Positions 21,218-29,789 of a stretch of 64,000 nucleotides of DNA are shown here, one piece after another. The DNA comes from Streptomyces reniochalinae. Lineage in GTDB: Bacteria; Actinomycetota; Actinomycetes; Streptomycetales; Streptomycetaceae. Under the pieces are notes generated by a model. That model ran no database searches. It saw only the letters and a program-made list of their open reading frames with translations, and was not told where the DNA came from. The position numbers were made by a program, and so were the translations under genes. The stretch lies in the NCBI RefSeq assembly GCF_003323735.1, contig NZ_QOIM01000023.1, positions 124,001-188,000 on the forward strand. The letters run 5' to 3'. Each line of letters opens with the position of its first letter. Position 1 is the stretch's first letter.

Positions 21218-21820
21218 GTGTTCGCGATACCCCTGGGAGACGACGCGGCCGAACTGCGCCCGCTCGAACCCTGGCAGGCCGGGGAGTTCCTGGCCCACAT
21301 GGAGCGGGGCAGGGAGTTCATCGGACAGCACATCGGCTTTCCCGACCTGGCCACCGACCTGGAGTCGAGCCGCGCCTGCCTGCGGTCGTACGCGGACAAG
21401 GCCGCAGCCGACACCGGGCGGATCCACGGCATCTGGACGGACGTGCCGAGGGGATCGCCCGGCAGCGGCGGCAAGCTGGTCGGCGGGGTGCTCTTCCGCA
21501 CGATGGACGCCGCGCAGGGGGTCGCCGAGGCGGGCTGCTGGCTGGAGCCAGCCGCCGTGGGCAAGGGGCTGATCACCAGGGCGTGCCGGACCGTCATCGA
21601 CTGGGTGATCGAGGAGCGGGGCTTCCACCGGGTGGAGTGGCTCGTCTCCGCGGCGAACGAGCCCAGCGTCGCGGTGGCCCGCCGCCTGGGCATGACGCGG
21701 GACGGCGTGCTGCGCGAGAGCTATCTGTACCGGGGGAAGCGGGCCGACATGGAGATCTGGTCGGTACTGGCCCCGGAGTGGCGGGCGGCCAAGCGGGCGG
21801 CGGCCGGCCCCACCGCCTGA
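21218..21820 (+). CDS. GNAT family N-acetyltransferase (RimJ/RimL type)
   Basis: The start is GTG 21218 with GGAGG 7 nt upstream, giving 200 residues; an in-frame ATG at 21200 lacks a site. The product has the RimJ/RimL layout: LRPLEPWQAGEFLAHMERGR at the N-terminus, KLVGGVLFRTMD, EAGCWLEPAAVGKGLITRAC (acetyl-CoA loop), then EWLVSAANEPSVAVARRLGM and LRESYLYRGKRADMEIWSVL. These enzymes acetylate N-terminal or side-chain amines of proteins, or small amines. The substrate cannot be read from the sequence. The neighbouring tam gene is convergent. Confidence 0.88.
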   Translation: MFAIPLGDDAAELRPLEPWQAGEFLAHMERGREFIGQHIGFPDLATDLESSRACLRSYADKAAADTGRIHGIWTDVPRGSPGSGGKLVGGVLFRTMDAAQGVAEAGCWLEPAAVGKGLITRACRTVIDWVIEERGFHRVEWLVSAANEPSVAVARRLGMTRDGVLRESYLYRGKRADMEIWSVLAPEWRAAKRAAAGPTA

Positions 21821-22072
21821 CCCGGCCGGGCACCCGGTCGGGCCCACCGCCCGACACCGCCGGGCGCCCGGCGCCCGGACCGCCGCCGACACGGCCCGGC
21901 CCCCGCCATCGCCGGACCGCCCGGCCGCCGGGGCGCCCCACAGCGCCGGGTGCGCCTTTCGGGCCGGGCGGAAGCCGTCCTCCACGCCCGGATGCGGCTC
22001 AGCGTCTCCCGCCGTGGAACCAGACCTTCCCGCCAGCCGCTGGAGTGGCGGCGCCCCCCTGCGCCGCGCCGC

Positions 22073-22864
22073 TCACCGTTTGACCGCCACCACGAAGATC
22101 CGGCGGAACGGCACCGCGGTGGCGCCGTCGGCGCTGGGTGGGTACGCCTCGCGGAGGGCTTCGCCGTAGGCGGCGAGGAACGCGTCGCGGGCGTCCTGGT
22201 CGTCGCCGAGGCGGGCGAGGGCGGGGCGGAGGGTGGTGCCCTTGGTCCAGTCGAGGACGGGGTCGGATCCGGTGAGCCGGTGGAGGTAGGTGGTCTCCCA
22301 GGCGTCGATGTCGCAGCCGAGGGGGGCGAGGACGTCCGCGTAGCCCGCAGGGTCGAGGGCGTCGGGGCGGGGCACGTCGCCGAGGCGGTCACGCCAGCGG
22401 GGTGAGGCGCACAGCTCGGCGAGGAGCGTGTGGCTGGGGGCGCGGAAGTTGCCGGGCATCTGGCAGGCGAGGACGCCGCCGGGCGGGAGCGCGGCGATCC
22501 AGTCGGGGAAGGCGTGCTGGTGCCCCGGCACCCACTGGAGTGCCGCGTTGGAGAAGAGCAGGCCGAAGTGTTCGTCGGGGGCGGGGCGCCAGTCGGCGAG
22601 GTCGGCGTGGGTGAAGTCGAGGTGCCCGGGGCGGGTGTGGGCCGCGGCCTCCTTGAGCATGTCCTGGGAGCTGTCGTATCCGGTGATGTGCGCCTCGGGC
22701 CAGCGCGCGGCGAGGATTTCGCTGGGTCCGCCGGGGCCGCAGCCGAGGTCGGCGATGCGGACCGCGGGGTGTCCCGGCAGGTCGTCGGGCACGCGGGCGA
22801 GGAGGTCGCGGAGGGGGCGTAGACGGTATCCGGCATGACGGAGATACTGCTTCGGGTCCCACAT
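22073..22864 (-). CDS. tam: Trans-aconitate 2-methyltransferase
   Basis: A 263-residue class I SAM methyltransferase starting at ATG 22864. The SAM site is ADLGCGPGGPSE (about 39-50), followed by YDSSQDML and FTHADLADW. The family-specific part NAALQWVPGHQHAFPDWIAALPPGG matches Tam. Tam methylates trans-aconitate, a by-product of aconitase that inhibits the TCA cycle. The gene is divergent from a MarR gene, with an 18-bp perfect palindrome between them, as in the S. coelicolor tam-tamR pair. That context makes the assignment firm. Confidence 0.92.
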   Translation of the reverse strand: MWDPKQYLRHAGYRLRPLRDLLARVPDDLPGHPAVRIADLGCGPGGPSEILAARWPEAHITGYDSSQDMLKEAAAHTRPGHLDFTHADLADWRPAPDEHFGLLFSNAALQWVPGHQHAFPDWIAALPPGGVLACQMPGNFRAPSHTLLAELCASPRWRDRLGDVPRPDALDPAGYADVLAPLGCDIDAWETTYLHRLTGSDPVLDWTKGTTLRPALARLGDDQDARDAFLAAYGEALREAYPPSADGATAVPFRRIFVVAVKR

Positions 22865-22885
22865 GGCAGCAGCGTGCACCGGACT

Positions 22886-22903
22886 TCTCTTGACGTCAAG
22901 AGA
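22886..22903. promoter_or_regulatory. TamR operator palindrome
   Basis: TCTCTTGACGTCAAGAGA is a perfect 18-bp palindrome midway between tam and tamR. It has the size and position of a MarR-family operator and matches the tam-tamR regulatory arrangement described for S. coelicolor TamR. Confidence 0.85.
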
Positions 22904-22923
22904 CTTCACGTCGACAGAACCTC

Positions 22924-22929
22924 TACACT
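22924..22929 (+). promoter_or_regulatory. -10 hexamer TACACT, leaderless-type
   Basis: TACACT lies 6 nt before the tamR ATG (22936), with no Shine-Dalgarno sequence between. Confidence 0.55.
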
Positions 22930-22935
22930 GATCCC

Positions 22936-23433
22936 ATGGAGGACGAGGTCGACCGTTTGGTGGCAGCATGGCGCCGGGAGCGCCCTGACCTCGACGTCGA
23001 ACCGCTGGAGGTACTCAGCCGGGTCAGCAGGCTCGCCCGGCACCTGGACCGTGCCCGCCGGATCGCGTTCGCCGAGCACAACCTGGAGCCGTGGGAGTTC
23101 GACGTGCTGACCGCGCTGCGCCGCGCGGGCACCCCCTACCAGCTCTCGCCCGGCCAGTTGCTGACGCAGACGCTCGTCACCTCCGGGACGATGACCAACC
23201 GCATCGACCGCCTCGCCAAGAAGGGCCTGGTCGAACGGCTGCCCGACCCCAGCGACCGGCGCGGCGTACTGGTCCGGCTGACCACCGAGGGCCAGGACCG
23301 CGCCGACAGCGCCCTGTCCGGGCTGCTCGACCAGGAGCGCGCCCTCCTCGCCGAGCTCTCCACCCCGCAACGCGACGAACTGGCCTCTCTGCTGCGCCGG
23401 CTGACAGCTCCGTTCGACAACATCCCCATCTGA
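22936..23433 (+). CDS. tamR: MarR family regulator TamR
   Basis: A 165-residue MarR protein with an ATG start at 22936. The winged helix is seen in WEFDVLTALRRAGTPYQLSPGQLLTQTLVTSGTMTNRIDRLAKKGLVERLPDPSDRRGVLVRLT, in family order. An N-terminal helix rich in charged residues (DEVDRLVAAWRRERPDLDV) precedes it. In S. coelicolor TamR represses tam and itself, and is released by trans-aconitate, citrate and isocitrate when aconitase is damaged by oxidants. The divergent layout and shared palindrome support the same role here. The transcript is probably leaderless. Confidence 0.9.
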   Translation: MEDEVDRLVAAWRRERPDLDVEPLEVLSRVSRLARHLDRARRIAFAEHNLEPWEFDVLTALRRAGTPYQLSPGQLLTQTLVTSGTMTNRIDRLAKKGLVERLPDPSDRRGVLVRLTTEGQDRADSALSGLLDQERALLAELSTPQRDELASLLRRLTAPFDNIPI

Positions 23434-23550
23434 CGGCCCGCCCGCGCCCGCACGGCCCGCAGCCGGCCCCCACCTCCCGCGCGGAAACCCGCCCGCCACC
23501 CGCACGGGCGCCACCCGCGCCGTGCCCTACCGGACCGGGCGCCGTGCCCC

Positions 23551-23556
23551 TACGAT
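23551..23556 (+). promoter_or_regulatory. -10 hexamer TACGAT, leaderless-type
   Basis: TACGAT lies 7 nt before the ATG at 23564; no ribosome-binding site is present. Confidence 0.55.
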
Positions 23557-23563
23557 CACGCGC

Positions 23564-24325
23564 ATGGCCATGGGCGCGCGGTTCGCATCACGTACGGTCG
23601 TCATCTCCGGTGGAGGCTCCGGGATCGGGGCCGCGACGGCGCACCGGCTGGCGGACGAGGGGGCGGCCGTCGTCCTCCTCGACCGGGAGGAGCCGGGGGC
23701 GCACCGCACGGCCCGCGAGATCACGGCGTCGGGCGGGCGCGCCGCTTTCGTCCTGGGGGATGTCACGGACGAACCCGCGTGGGCGCGCGCGGTGGCGACC
23801 GCACACGAGGGTTTCGGGCCGGTGGACGGGCTGGTGTGCAACGCGGCGATGGCGCGGAACGGCGCCGCCGACGAGATCTCCGTCGCCGACTGGGAGAGCC
23901 AGCTCCAGACCAACCTGACGGGCGCCTTCTTGGGGGTGCGCGCCTGCGTGGCGGACCTGCGCCGGCGCAGCGGCGCGGTCGTGCTGACGTCCTCGGTGCA
24001 CGCCCTGGTCGGCCTGCACGGGCGTCCCGCCTACGCGGCGAGCAAGGCGGGTCTGACCGGGCTCGGCCGCCAGCTGGCGGTGGACTTCGGCCCGCAGGTG
24101 CGGGTCAACTGCGTGCTGCCGGGGCCGGTCATGACACCGGCCTGGGACGGGGTCGAGGAGGAGGACCGGCGACAGGCGGCGCACGAGACGGTCGTCGGCC
24201 GCCACGGCCGCCCCGACGAGGTCGCCGCCGCCATCGCCTTCCTGCTGTCCGAGGACGCGTCGTTCGTGACGGGCGCCGGGCTGGTCGTGGACGGCGGCTG
24301 GAGCGTCTTCAAGCACTCGGTGTGA
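23564..24325 (+). CDS. SDR family oxidoreductase
   Basis: A 253-residue classical short-chain dehydrogenase. The start is ATG 23564, placed by the adjacent -10 hexamer. It has the cofactor loop VVISGGGSGIGAATAHRLAD, the Asp of LLDREEPG suggesting NAD(H) preference, VCNAAMARNG, the catalytic Ser in VLTSSVHALVG and YAASKAGL (Tyr and Lys). The C-terminus SFVTGAGLVVDGGWSV is typical of 3-oxoacyl-ACP-reductase-like SDRs. The substrate is unknown. It stands alone between tamR and a convergent PPOX gene. Confidence 0.9.
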   Translation: MAMGARFASRTVVISGGGSGIGAATAHRLADEGAAVVLLDREEPGAHRTAREITASGGRAAFVLGDVTDEPAWARAVATAHEGFGPVDGLVCNAAMARNGAADEISVADWESQLQTNLTGAFLGVRACVADLRRRSGAVVLTSSVHALVGLHGRPAYAASKAGLTGLGRQLAVDFGPQVRVNCVLPGPVMTPAWDGVEEEDRRQAAHETVVGRHGRPDEVAAAIAFLLSEDASFVTGAGLVVDGGWSVFKHSV

Positions 24326-24402
24326 GCCCGTGAGGCCCTGGGGCCGCCCTCTCGAAGCACCCGGTGCCGGGCCGCCCGCCCCGTATCGGGCCGGCGGCCC
24401 GC

Positions 24403-24834
24403 TCAGCCGGCGATGTCCGCGTAGGCGATGGCCCGCGCCACGTGTGAGCGCACCAGGTACTCGCCGGGGACGGCGTTGCGCTCGCCGAACGCGGCGGCCT
24501 GCTCGCGCCCCATGTAGCGGCCGCTGATCCTGGTGGCCCAGTCGCGCAGGACGTCGAGGTCCTCGATGAACTCCTCGGCGACGCATTCGAGCATCACGAA
24601 GCTGAACGGGGGCTGCTGGTCGTCGACGCACAGGGCGAAGCGGGGGTCGCGGTGCAGGGAGGTGTACTTGAGGGAGTCGCCGCCGGTGGTGAACAGCAGG
24701 CGCCCCTCGTCGTCCAGCAGGAACCACACGGGCGTCACGTGGGGGCGGCCGTCCTTGCGGGCGGTGGCCAGCTTGCCTGTGCGGGTCCCGGTGAGGACGA
24801 AGTCGCGCCACTGGGCCTCGGTCATCTGCTGCAT
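24403..24834 (-). CDS. PPOX class probable FMN/F420-dependent oxidoreductase
   Basis: A 143-residue split-beta-barrel flavin/deazaflavin-binding protein of the pyridoxamine-phosphate-oxidase-like superfamily. Typical positions are TGTRTGKLATARKDGRPHVTPVWFLLDD, then RLLFTTGGDSLKYTSLHRDPRFALCVDD and FVMLECVAEE. Actinobacterial members of this group (TIGR03618-like) use F420 to reduce diverse substrates, but the cofactor cannot be fixed by eye. The start at ATG 24834 has GGGAG 8 nt upstream; MTEAQ, three codons later, is an alternative. It is monocistronic. Confidence 0.85.
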   Translation of the reverse strand: MQQMTEAQWRDFVLTGTRTGKLATARKDGRPHVTPVWFLLDDEGRLLFTTGGDSLKYTSLHRDPRFALCVDDQQPPFSFVMLECVAEEFIEDLDVLRDWATRISGRYMGREQAAAFGERNAVPGEYLVRSHVARAIAYADIAG

Positions 24835-24906
24835 CGTCGCTGCTCCCGCACTCGTCCCGGCAGAGACGGCACAGCATAGGCACCAGTGAGGGCACTTGGT
24901 GGGACC

Positions 24907-25833
24907 TCAGCGGGCCACCGCGGGCTCCAGCTCGGCCGGGCCCACGCCGGCGCGCCGGGCGAGCGCGACCGCGGCCAGGGTGGAGTGGACGCCCAGCTTT
25001 CCCAGGACGTTCTGCATGTGGGTGCGCACCGTGTGCGGCGAGAGGTAGAGCCGCTCGGCGACGGCCTTGCGGCCCAGTCCGGCGACCATGCAGCGCAGCA
25101 CTTCCCGCTCGCGCGGGGTGAGGGATTCGACGAGGCGTTCGCTCTCGGTGCGGTGCTTGCGGGTGGCGGTCAGTTCCCTGAGTACGCCGGTGAGGAGGGC
25201 GGGCGGCAGATGCGTCTCGTCCTTGAGGACCCCTCGGATGACCTGGAGCAGCCGGGAGAGGGAGCAGTCCTTGGCGACCCAGCCGCCTGCCCCTGCCTGG
25301 AGTGCCGCCGCGGCGTGCCGGGGGTCGTCACGCTCGGCGAGGACGACGGTGCGCACGGCCGGGTACTCCGTCCGTACGCGCGCCACCAGGGGTAAGCCGC
25401 CCGAAGGCGCGGACACGGTGGTGGAGGTGGACGCGACGGCCGTCACGTCGGCGGGCTGCTCCTCCAGCGGCCCGGCGGCGCCCACATGCCGTGCCGGGAG
25501 AGGGGCGGCCGGGAGCGTCGCCGTGGCGGCGGCTGCCGGGACGGCGGCCGGGACCTGGCCGGGTGCCTGGGGTGCGGCGGGCCTGTCGCCGTTCGTGCGG
25601 AGGGGCACGGGCGGCGGGGGCGAGGTGCCGTTCATCGGTGTGCCCAGGTCGGCGTCGACCAGCAGCACGTCGAACCTGCGGCCCTCCGCCGCGCCCCGCT
25701 CCAGATGGCGCAGCGCTGCCGTTCCGCTGCCCGCCGCGCCCACTTCGACGTCCTGTTCGGCCGCGAGCGCGGCGGCCAGAGACTCGGCGAAGATCCGGTG
25801 GTCGTCGACGACCAGCACGCGAATACGTTGCAT
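24907..25833 (-). CDS. LuxR/NarL response regulator with interrupted receiver
   Basis: A 308-residue protein starting at ATG 25833. The receiver begins VRVLVVDDHRIFAESL-like (Asp10, Asp11) and keeps the phospho-acceptor Asp60 in LLVDADLG. An Ala/Pro/Thr-rich insert of about 79 residues (68-146) then splits the domain before it resumes LPLVARVRTEYPAVRTVVLA, with Lys188 in GGWVAKD. The C-terminal LuxR HTH (about 237-295) is complete: LTPREREVLRCMVAGLGRKAVAERLYLSPHTVRTHMQNVL. Normal members are about 215-230 residues. No kinase is adjacent. An analogous regulator occupies this place in S. coelicolor, from memory. Confidence 0.88.
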   Translation of the reverse strand: MQRIRVLVVDDHRIFAESLAAALAAEQDVEVGAAGSGTAALRHLERGAAEGRRFDVLLVDADLGTPMNGTSPPPPVPLRTNGDRPAAPQAPGQVPAAVPAAAATATLPAAPLPARHVGAAGPLEEQPADVTAVASTSTTVSAPSGGLPLVARVRTEYPAVRTVVLAERDDPRHAAAALQAGAGGWVAKDCSLSRLLQVIRGVLKDETHLPPALLTGVLRELTATRKHRTESERLVESLTPREREVLRCMVAGLGRKAVAERLYLSPHTVRTHMQNVLGKLGVHSTLAAVALARRAGVGPAELEPAVAR

Positions 25834-26026
25834 GGCACCCCCTGGCAGTGCGGGTACGGCGCCCATGGGCGGGAAGCGCGTAGCGACACGGCCGCCGCCG
25901 TGTTCGTCTGTCTACCCCGCCCCTGGGCGTCGTACCCGGCTGTCTCGCCCCCTGATCAGCGCCGGCCCCCACCGGCGCTGTGCATACGTTTCAGAGTACG
26001 GCTGGGCTGTGGCAAGGGAAGGCGAA

Positions 26027-26052
26027 TCACAAAACTTGTGGGCATCTTGTGA
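26027..26052. promoter_or_regulatory. TCACAA-N14-TTGTGA inverted repeat upstream of regulator gene
   Basis: Perfect 6-bp arms, with a nested CACAA/TTGTG pair at 26030-26040. It lies about 200 bp upstream of the response-regulator start and 70 bp after the galK stop. The role is uncertain. Confidence 0.3.
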
Positions 26053-26121
26053 GCCGAGGGGGCGCTCACCGCAGCACGCCGGGAGCGCGCGCAGCGCGCG
26101 CCGGGGCGCTCACGGGGGCAC

Positions 26122-27327
26122 TCACAACCGCCGCACCCCCGCGCTCGGTACGGCCTCGAACAGGTGCGGCGCCAGGTGGCCGGCCGACGCGAACGCGGAG
26201 GTGACGGCCGCACCGACCTTCTCGGTGTCCGACTCCTCCACGAGTACGAGCGCCGAGCCGCCGAAGCCGCCGCCGGTCATCCGGGCGCCGAGCGCCCCGG
26301 TGGACAGCGCCGTGTCCACGACCAGGTCCAGCTCCCGGCAGGAGACCCGGAAGTCGTCCCTGAGGGAGGCGTGTCCGGCGCTCAGCACGGGGCCGACCTC
26401 GCGCGTGCGGCCCGCGTCGAGCAGCGCGATGGTCTCCTCGACCCGCCGGTTCTCGGTCACGACGTGGCGCACGCAGCCGCGCACCTCGGGATCGTCGAGG
26501 CTCTCGTCCAAGCGGGCCAGCGCCGCGTCCAGCTCTTCGTGGGAGACGTCGCGCAGCGCGGGCACGCCGAGCGCCGCGGCTCCCGCCTCGCAGGCCCGGC
26601 GGCGTCCCGCGTAGGCGCCGTCGGCCAGGGTGTGCTTGACGCGGGTGTCGACGACGAGCATCCGCAGCCCCTCGGCCGCCAGGTCGAAGGGGACCTGGCG
26701 CTGCGCGAGATCACGGGTGTCCAGGTGCAGCACGTGCCCCTCGGTGCAGCAGGCGGAGGCCATCTGGTCCATGATCCCGCAGGGCATGCCGACGAAGTCG
26801 TTCTCGGCCTGCTGGCACAGGCGGGCCAAAAGCTCCCGCGAGAGGCCCAGGCCGTACAGCTCGGACAGTGCCGCCCCGGTGGCGACCTCCAGCGCGGCCG
26901 ACGAGGACAGCCCGGCGCCCGTGGGTACGGTGCTGGCCAGGTGGATGTCCGCGCCGCCGACGGGCAGAGGGGCCTCGCGCAGCGCCCAGGCGACGCCCGA
27001 GGGGTACGCCGCCCAGCCGCCGTCCCGGCCCGGGGTGAGCGCGTCGAGCGGCACCTGGTAGGCGGCGCCGGGCACGTCGCCCGAGTGCAGCCGCACGATG
27101 CCGTCGTCGCGGCGGGCCGCGGCGAGGTGCACGGTGTGCGGCAGCGCCAGCGGCATCACGAACCCGTCGTTGTAGTCGGTGTGTTCGCCGATCAGGTTGA
27201 CCCGCCCCGGGGCCGCCCAGACACCGTCCGGCGTGCGGCCGTAGACGGCCTTGAAGCCTTCCCGTACGTCCTCCCGTGCGCCTTCCGCGGCGTCCTGGCG
27301 CGTCTGATCGCTCACGTTCGGGCTCAT
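26122..27327 (-). CDS. galK: Galactokinase
   Basis: Phosphorylates galactose to galactose-1-phosphate, the first Leloir step. It has 401 residues and starts at ATG 27327, overlapping the galE stop by 4 bases (ATGA). GHMP-kinase motifs are clear: [20 protein letters not shown] at the N-terminus, the glycine-rich ATP loop [17 protein letters not shown], and [14 protein letters not shown] near the C-terminus. It is the last gene of the galT-galE-galK operon. Confidence 0.97.
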   Translation of the reverse strand: MSPNVSDQTRQDAAEGAREDVREGFKAVYGRTPDGVWAAPGRVNLIGEHTDYNDGFVMPLALPHTVHLAAARRDDGIVRLHSGDVPGAAYQVPLDALTPGRDGGWAAYPSGVAWALREAPLPVGGADIHLASTVPTGAGLSSSAALEVATGAALSELYGLGLSRELLARLCQQAENDFVGMPCGIMDQMASACCTEGHVLHLDTRDLAQRQVPFDLAAEGLRMLVVDTRVKHTLADGAYAGRRRACEAGAAALGVPALRDVSHEELDAALARLDESLDDPEVRGCVRHVVTENRRVEETIALLDAGRTREVGPVLSAGHASLRDDFRVSCRELDLVVDTALSTGALGARMTGGGFGGSALVLVEESDTEKVGAAVTSAFASAGHLAPHLFEAVPSAGVRRL

Positions 27328-28307
27328 CCCCGGGCCTCCGCCGCGGTGTGCTGGGCGAACCGCCAGGCGTCCTGCACGATCTCGGCCAGTCCGCTGCGCT
27401 CGGGCTGCCAGCCCAGCGCGGTGCGGGCGCGCTCGGCGGAGGCGACGAGCACGGCCGGGTCACCGTCCCGGCGCGGTGCGACCGTCTCGGGCACGTCGTG
27501 CCCGGTGACCTCGCGGACCGTCTCGACGACCTCGCGGACGGAGAAGCCGTTGCCGTTGCCCAGGTTGCAGATCAGGTGTTCACCCCCGGTGGCCTGCTCC
27601 AGTGCCAGCAGATGGGCCCTGGCCAGGTCGGCGACGTGGATGTAGTCGCGCACGCAGGTGCCGTCCGCCGTGGGGTAGTCGTCGCCGTAGACGGAGATCG
27701 ACGTACGCCTGCCCTGGGCGACCTGGAGCACCAGCGGGATCAGGTGGGACTCGGGGTCGTGGCGCTCGCCGTATGCGGTGCCGTCGGAGGCGAAGTAGGC
27801 GCCGGCGACGTTGAAGTAGCGCAGGGAGGCCGCCGCCAGCCCGTGCGCCCGGCACTCGCCGCCGATCATGTGGTCGACGGCGAGCTTGGAGGCGCCGTAG
27901 GGGCTGGTGGGCGCGGCCGGGTCGGTCTCGGTGATGGGGGTGCGCTCGGGTTCGCCGTAGACGGCGGCGGTGGAGGAGAAGACGAGTGTGCGCACCCCCG
28001 ACTCGCGCATGGCGGCCAGCAGGTCGAGGGTGCCGCCGACGTTGTTGCGCCAGTACTTCTCCGGTTGCTCGACGGACTCGCCCACCTTGGAGTGCGCCGC
28101 GAAGTGCAGCACGCCGTCGTAGGAGGGGTCGAGCACGCGGGCGGCGTCCTGGATGCGGCCGCTGACGAACGTGGCCCCCTCCGGCACCCCCTGGGGGAAA
28201 CCGGTGTCCAGGTCGTCGAGCACGGTGACGGTGTGTCCCGCCTCCAGCAGGTGTGCCGCCACCACGCTGCCGACGTAGCCGGCTCCGCCGGTCACCAAGT
28301 ACTTCAT
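27324..28307 (-). CDS. galE: UDP-glucose 4-epimerase
   Basis: Interconverts UDP-glucose and UDP-galactose with bound NAD. The start is ATG 28307 ([19 protein letters not shown]), giving 327 residues; the frame stays open further upstream only because it shadows galT. It has the GxxGxxG NAD loop, the extended-SDR Ser in [10 protein letters not shown] and YGASKLAVD (Tyr, Lys), and the C-terminal [13 protein letters not shown]. Both borders are ATGA overlaps, so galT, galE and galK are translationally coupled. Confidence 0.97.
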   Translation of the reverse strand: MKYLVTGGAGYVGSVVAAHLLEAGHTVTVLDDLDTGFPQGVPEGATFVSGRIQDAARVLDPSYDGVLHFAAHSKVGESVEQPEKYWRNNVGGTLDLLAAMRESGVRTLVFSSTAAVYGEPERTPITETDPAAPTSPYGASKLAVDHMIGGECRAHGLAAASLRYFNVAGAYFASDGTAYGERHDPESHLIPLVLQVAQGRRTSISVYGDDYPTADGTCVRDYIHVADLARAHLLALEQATGGEHLICNLGNGNGFSVREVVETVREVTGHDVPETVAPRRDGDPAVLVASAERARTALGWQPERSGLAEIVQDAWRFAQHTAAEARG

Positions 28308-29509
28308 CGAGAAGCCACCTCCCGCAGTCGTTTCGCCGCTGCTTCCGGCGGCACGTCGTTGATGAACACGTTCATGCCGGACTCGGAACCCGCGAGGAAC
28401 TTCAGTTTGCCGGGAGCCCGTCGGATGGTGAAAAGCTCCAGGTGGAGGGCGAACTCCTCGCGCGCCGCACGCCGCGGCGCGCCGTCGGAGTCGCCGTCGG
28501 AACCGGGGCCGGCGGAGTCCGAACCGGGGTCGGCTGTGTCGGAACCGGGGACGGCCGTGTCGCCGCCACCGCCGTCGAAGGGTGCCTGGTGCCAGGCGGC
28601 GATGTAGGGGGTGCGCGGTTCGCTCTCGCCGAAGAGGCGGTCGAAGCGGCGCAGCAGCTCCAGGTAGATACCGGGGAACTCCGCTCGCGCCTCCTCGGAC
28701 AGCGCGAGCAGGTCGGGCACCCGCTCCCTGGGATACAGGTGCACCTCGTAGGGCCAGTGCGCCGCGTAGGGCACGAACGCGACCCAGTGCTCGCCGTCGA
28801 TGACGACGCGCTCCCCCGAGGCGAGCTCGGCACCGAGCAGGTCGTCGAAGAGGTTGCCGCCCGGGTGCCGCGCGCCGTACGCGGCGACGGAGTGCAGCAT
28901 GCGCGCGGTGCGCGGGGTGGTGAAGGGATAGGCGTAGATCTGTCCGTGCGGGTGGGAGAGGGTCACCCCGATCTCCTCGCCGCGGTTCTCGAAGCAGTAG
29001 ACCTGCTCGACGCCGGGCGTGCTGGACAGTTCGGCGGTGCGGTCGGTCCACACGTCGAGGACGAGCCTGGCCTGCTCCTCGTCGAGGTCGGCGAAGGAGG
29101 CGTTGTGGTCGGAGGTGAAGCTGACGACCTCGCAGCGTCCGGCGCCGGGCGCGTGGCGGAAGAGGGCGCCGGCGTCCTCGTGCTCCACGGCACCCGGCGC
29201 GCCGTGGAAGGAGGGGAAGCGGTTCTCGAAGACGGCGACGTCGTAACTCGGCTCGGGGATCTCGCTCATCCGCCCCTCACGGGAGGGGCACAGCGGGCAC
29301 TCGTCGGCCGGCGGGTGGTAGGTGCGCGCGTTGCGGTGTGCCGTGACGCCGACCCATTCGTCCAGCAGCGGGTCGTGCCGGATCTCGGAGTGCGCCTCCA
29401 TGGGCGGCATGGGGCGCTGGTCGGCTGCGGTACGGGCGGCGGCGTCGTCGTGCAGGTCGTAATAGACGATCTCGCGGCCGTCGGCAAGGCGGCCTGAGGT
29501 CTTCTTCAC
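28304..29509 (-). CDS. galT: Galactose-1-phosphate uridylyltransferase
   Basis: Exchanges UMP between UDP-glucose and galactose-1-phosphate. A GTG start at 29509, with GGAG 7-10 nt before it, gives 401 residues. The catalytic His motif [13 protein letters not shown] is intact. Zinc ligands are seen in [11 protein letters not shown]. The C-terminal half carries a low-complexity insert, [22 protein letters not shown], encoded by three 21-bp repeats, between [14 protein letters not shown] and [11 protein letters not shown]. It is unusual for GalT and probably sits in a surface loop. First gene of the operon, divergent from the symporter. Confidence 0.96.
   Translation of the reverse strand: MKKTSGRLADGREIVYYDLHDDAAARTAADQRPMPPMEAHSEIRHDPLLDEWVGVTAHRNARTYHPPADECPLCPSREGRMSEIPEPSYDVAVFENRFPSFHGAPGAVEHEDAGALFRHAPGAGRCEVVSFTSDHNASFADLDEEQARLVLDVWTDRTAELSSTPGVEQVYCFENRGEEIGVTLSHPHGQIYAYPFTTPRTARMLHSVAAYGARHPGGNLFDDLLGAELASGERVVIDGEHWVAFVPYAAHWPYEVHLYPRERVPDLLALSEEARAEFPGIYLELLRRFDRLFGESEPRTPYIAAWHQAPFDGGGGDTAVPGSDTADPGSDSAGPGSDGDSDGAPRRAAREEFALHLELFTIRRAPGKLKFLAGSESGMNVFINDVPPEAAAKRLREVASR
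28496..28558. repeat. 21-bp x3 in-frame tandem repeat within galT
   Basis: Units at 28496, 28517 and 28538 share the core GAACCGGGG-cGGC and encode a heptapeptide repeat ending Pro-Gly-Ser-Asp. Copy number could vary without frameshift. Confidence 0.85.
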
Positions 29510-29789
29510 CGGGTGGCTCCTCGTTCCTTGACCTCAAACATAATCGCACACAAGGAATCACGAGCCAACAGAATGTTCAACGCCGACCCTGTCGCGCCCC
29601 ACGCCACCCACCCCGTCGCACTCTCCGGCACCTCGCAGGGACCAACCAGGACACAAGGGGACTTTTCCCTGTTGTTGGACCCTAACAATCATCACAATCA
29701 AACAAACCTCTGCAACACGTCCCTTCAAAAGTCGAAACATTATGGGTACGTTCGCGATCGTTCCGATCGCGCGATGAAGCGAGTGACTG
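29510..29789. promoter_or_regulatory. gal/symporter divergent regulatory region
   Basis: 280 bp, visibly richer in A+T than its surroundings (for example CAATCAAACAAACC at about 29698). It must hold the promoters of galTEK (minus) and the symporter (plus). An 8-bp-arm inverted repeat lies at 29753-29771. The matching of one region to both genes suggests joint galactose control. Confidence 0.6.
29753..29771. promoter_or_regulatory. Inverted repeat CGCGATCG-TTC-CGATCGCG
   Basis: Perfect 8-bp arms with a 3-nt centre, 19-37 bp before the symporter start codon. It could be an operator or a hairpin in the symporter leader. Confidence 0.45.
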
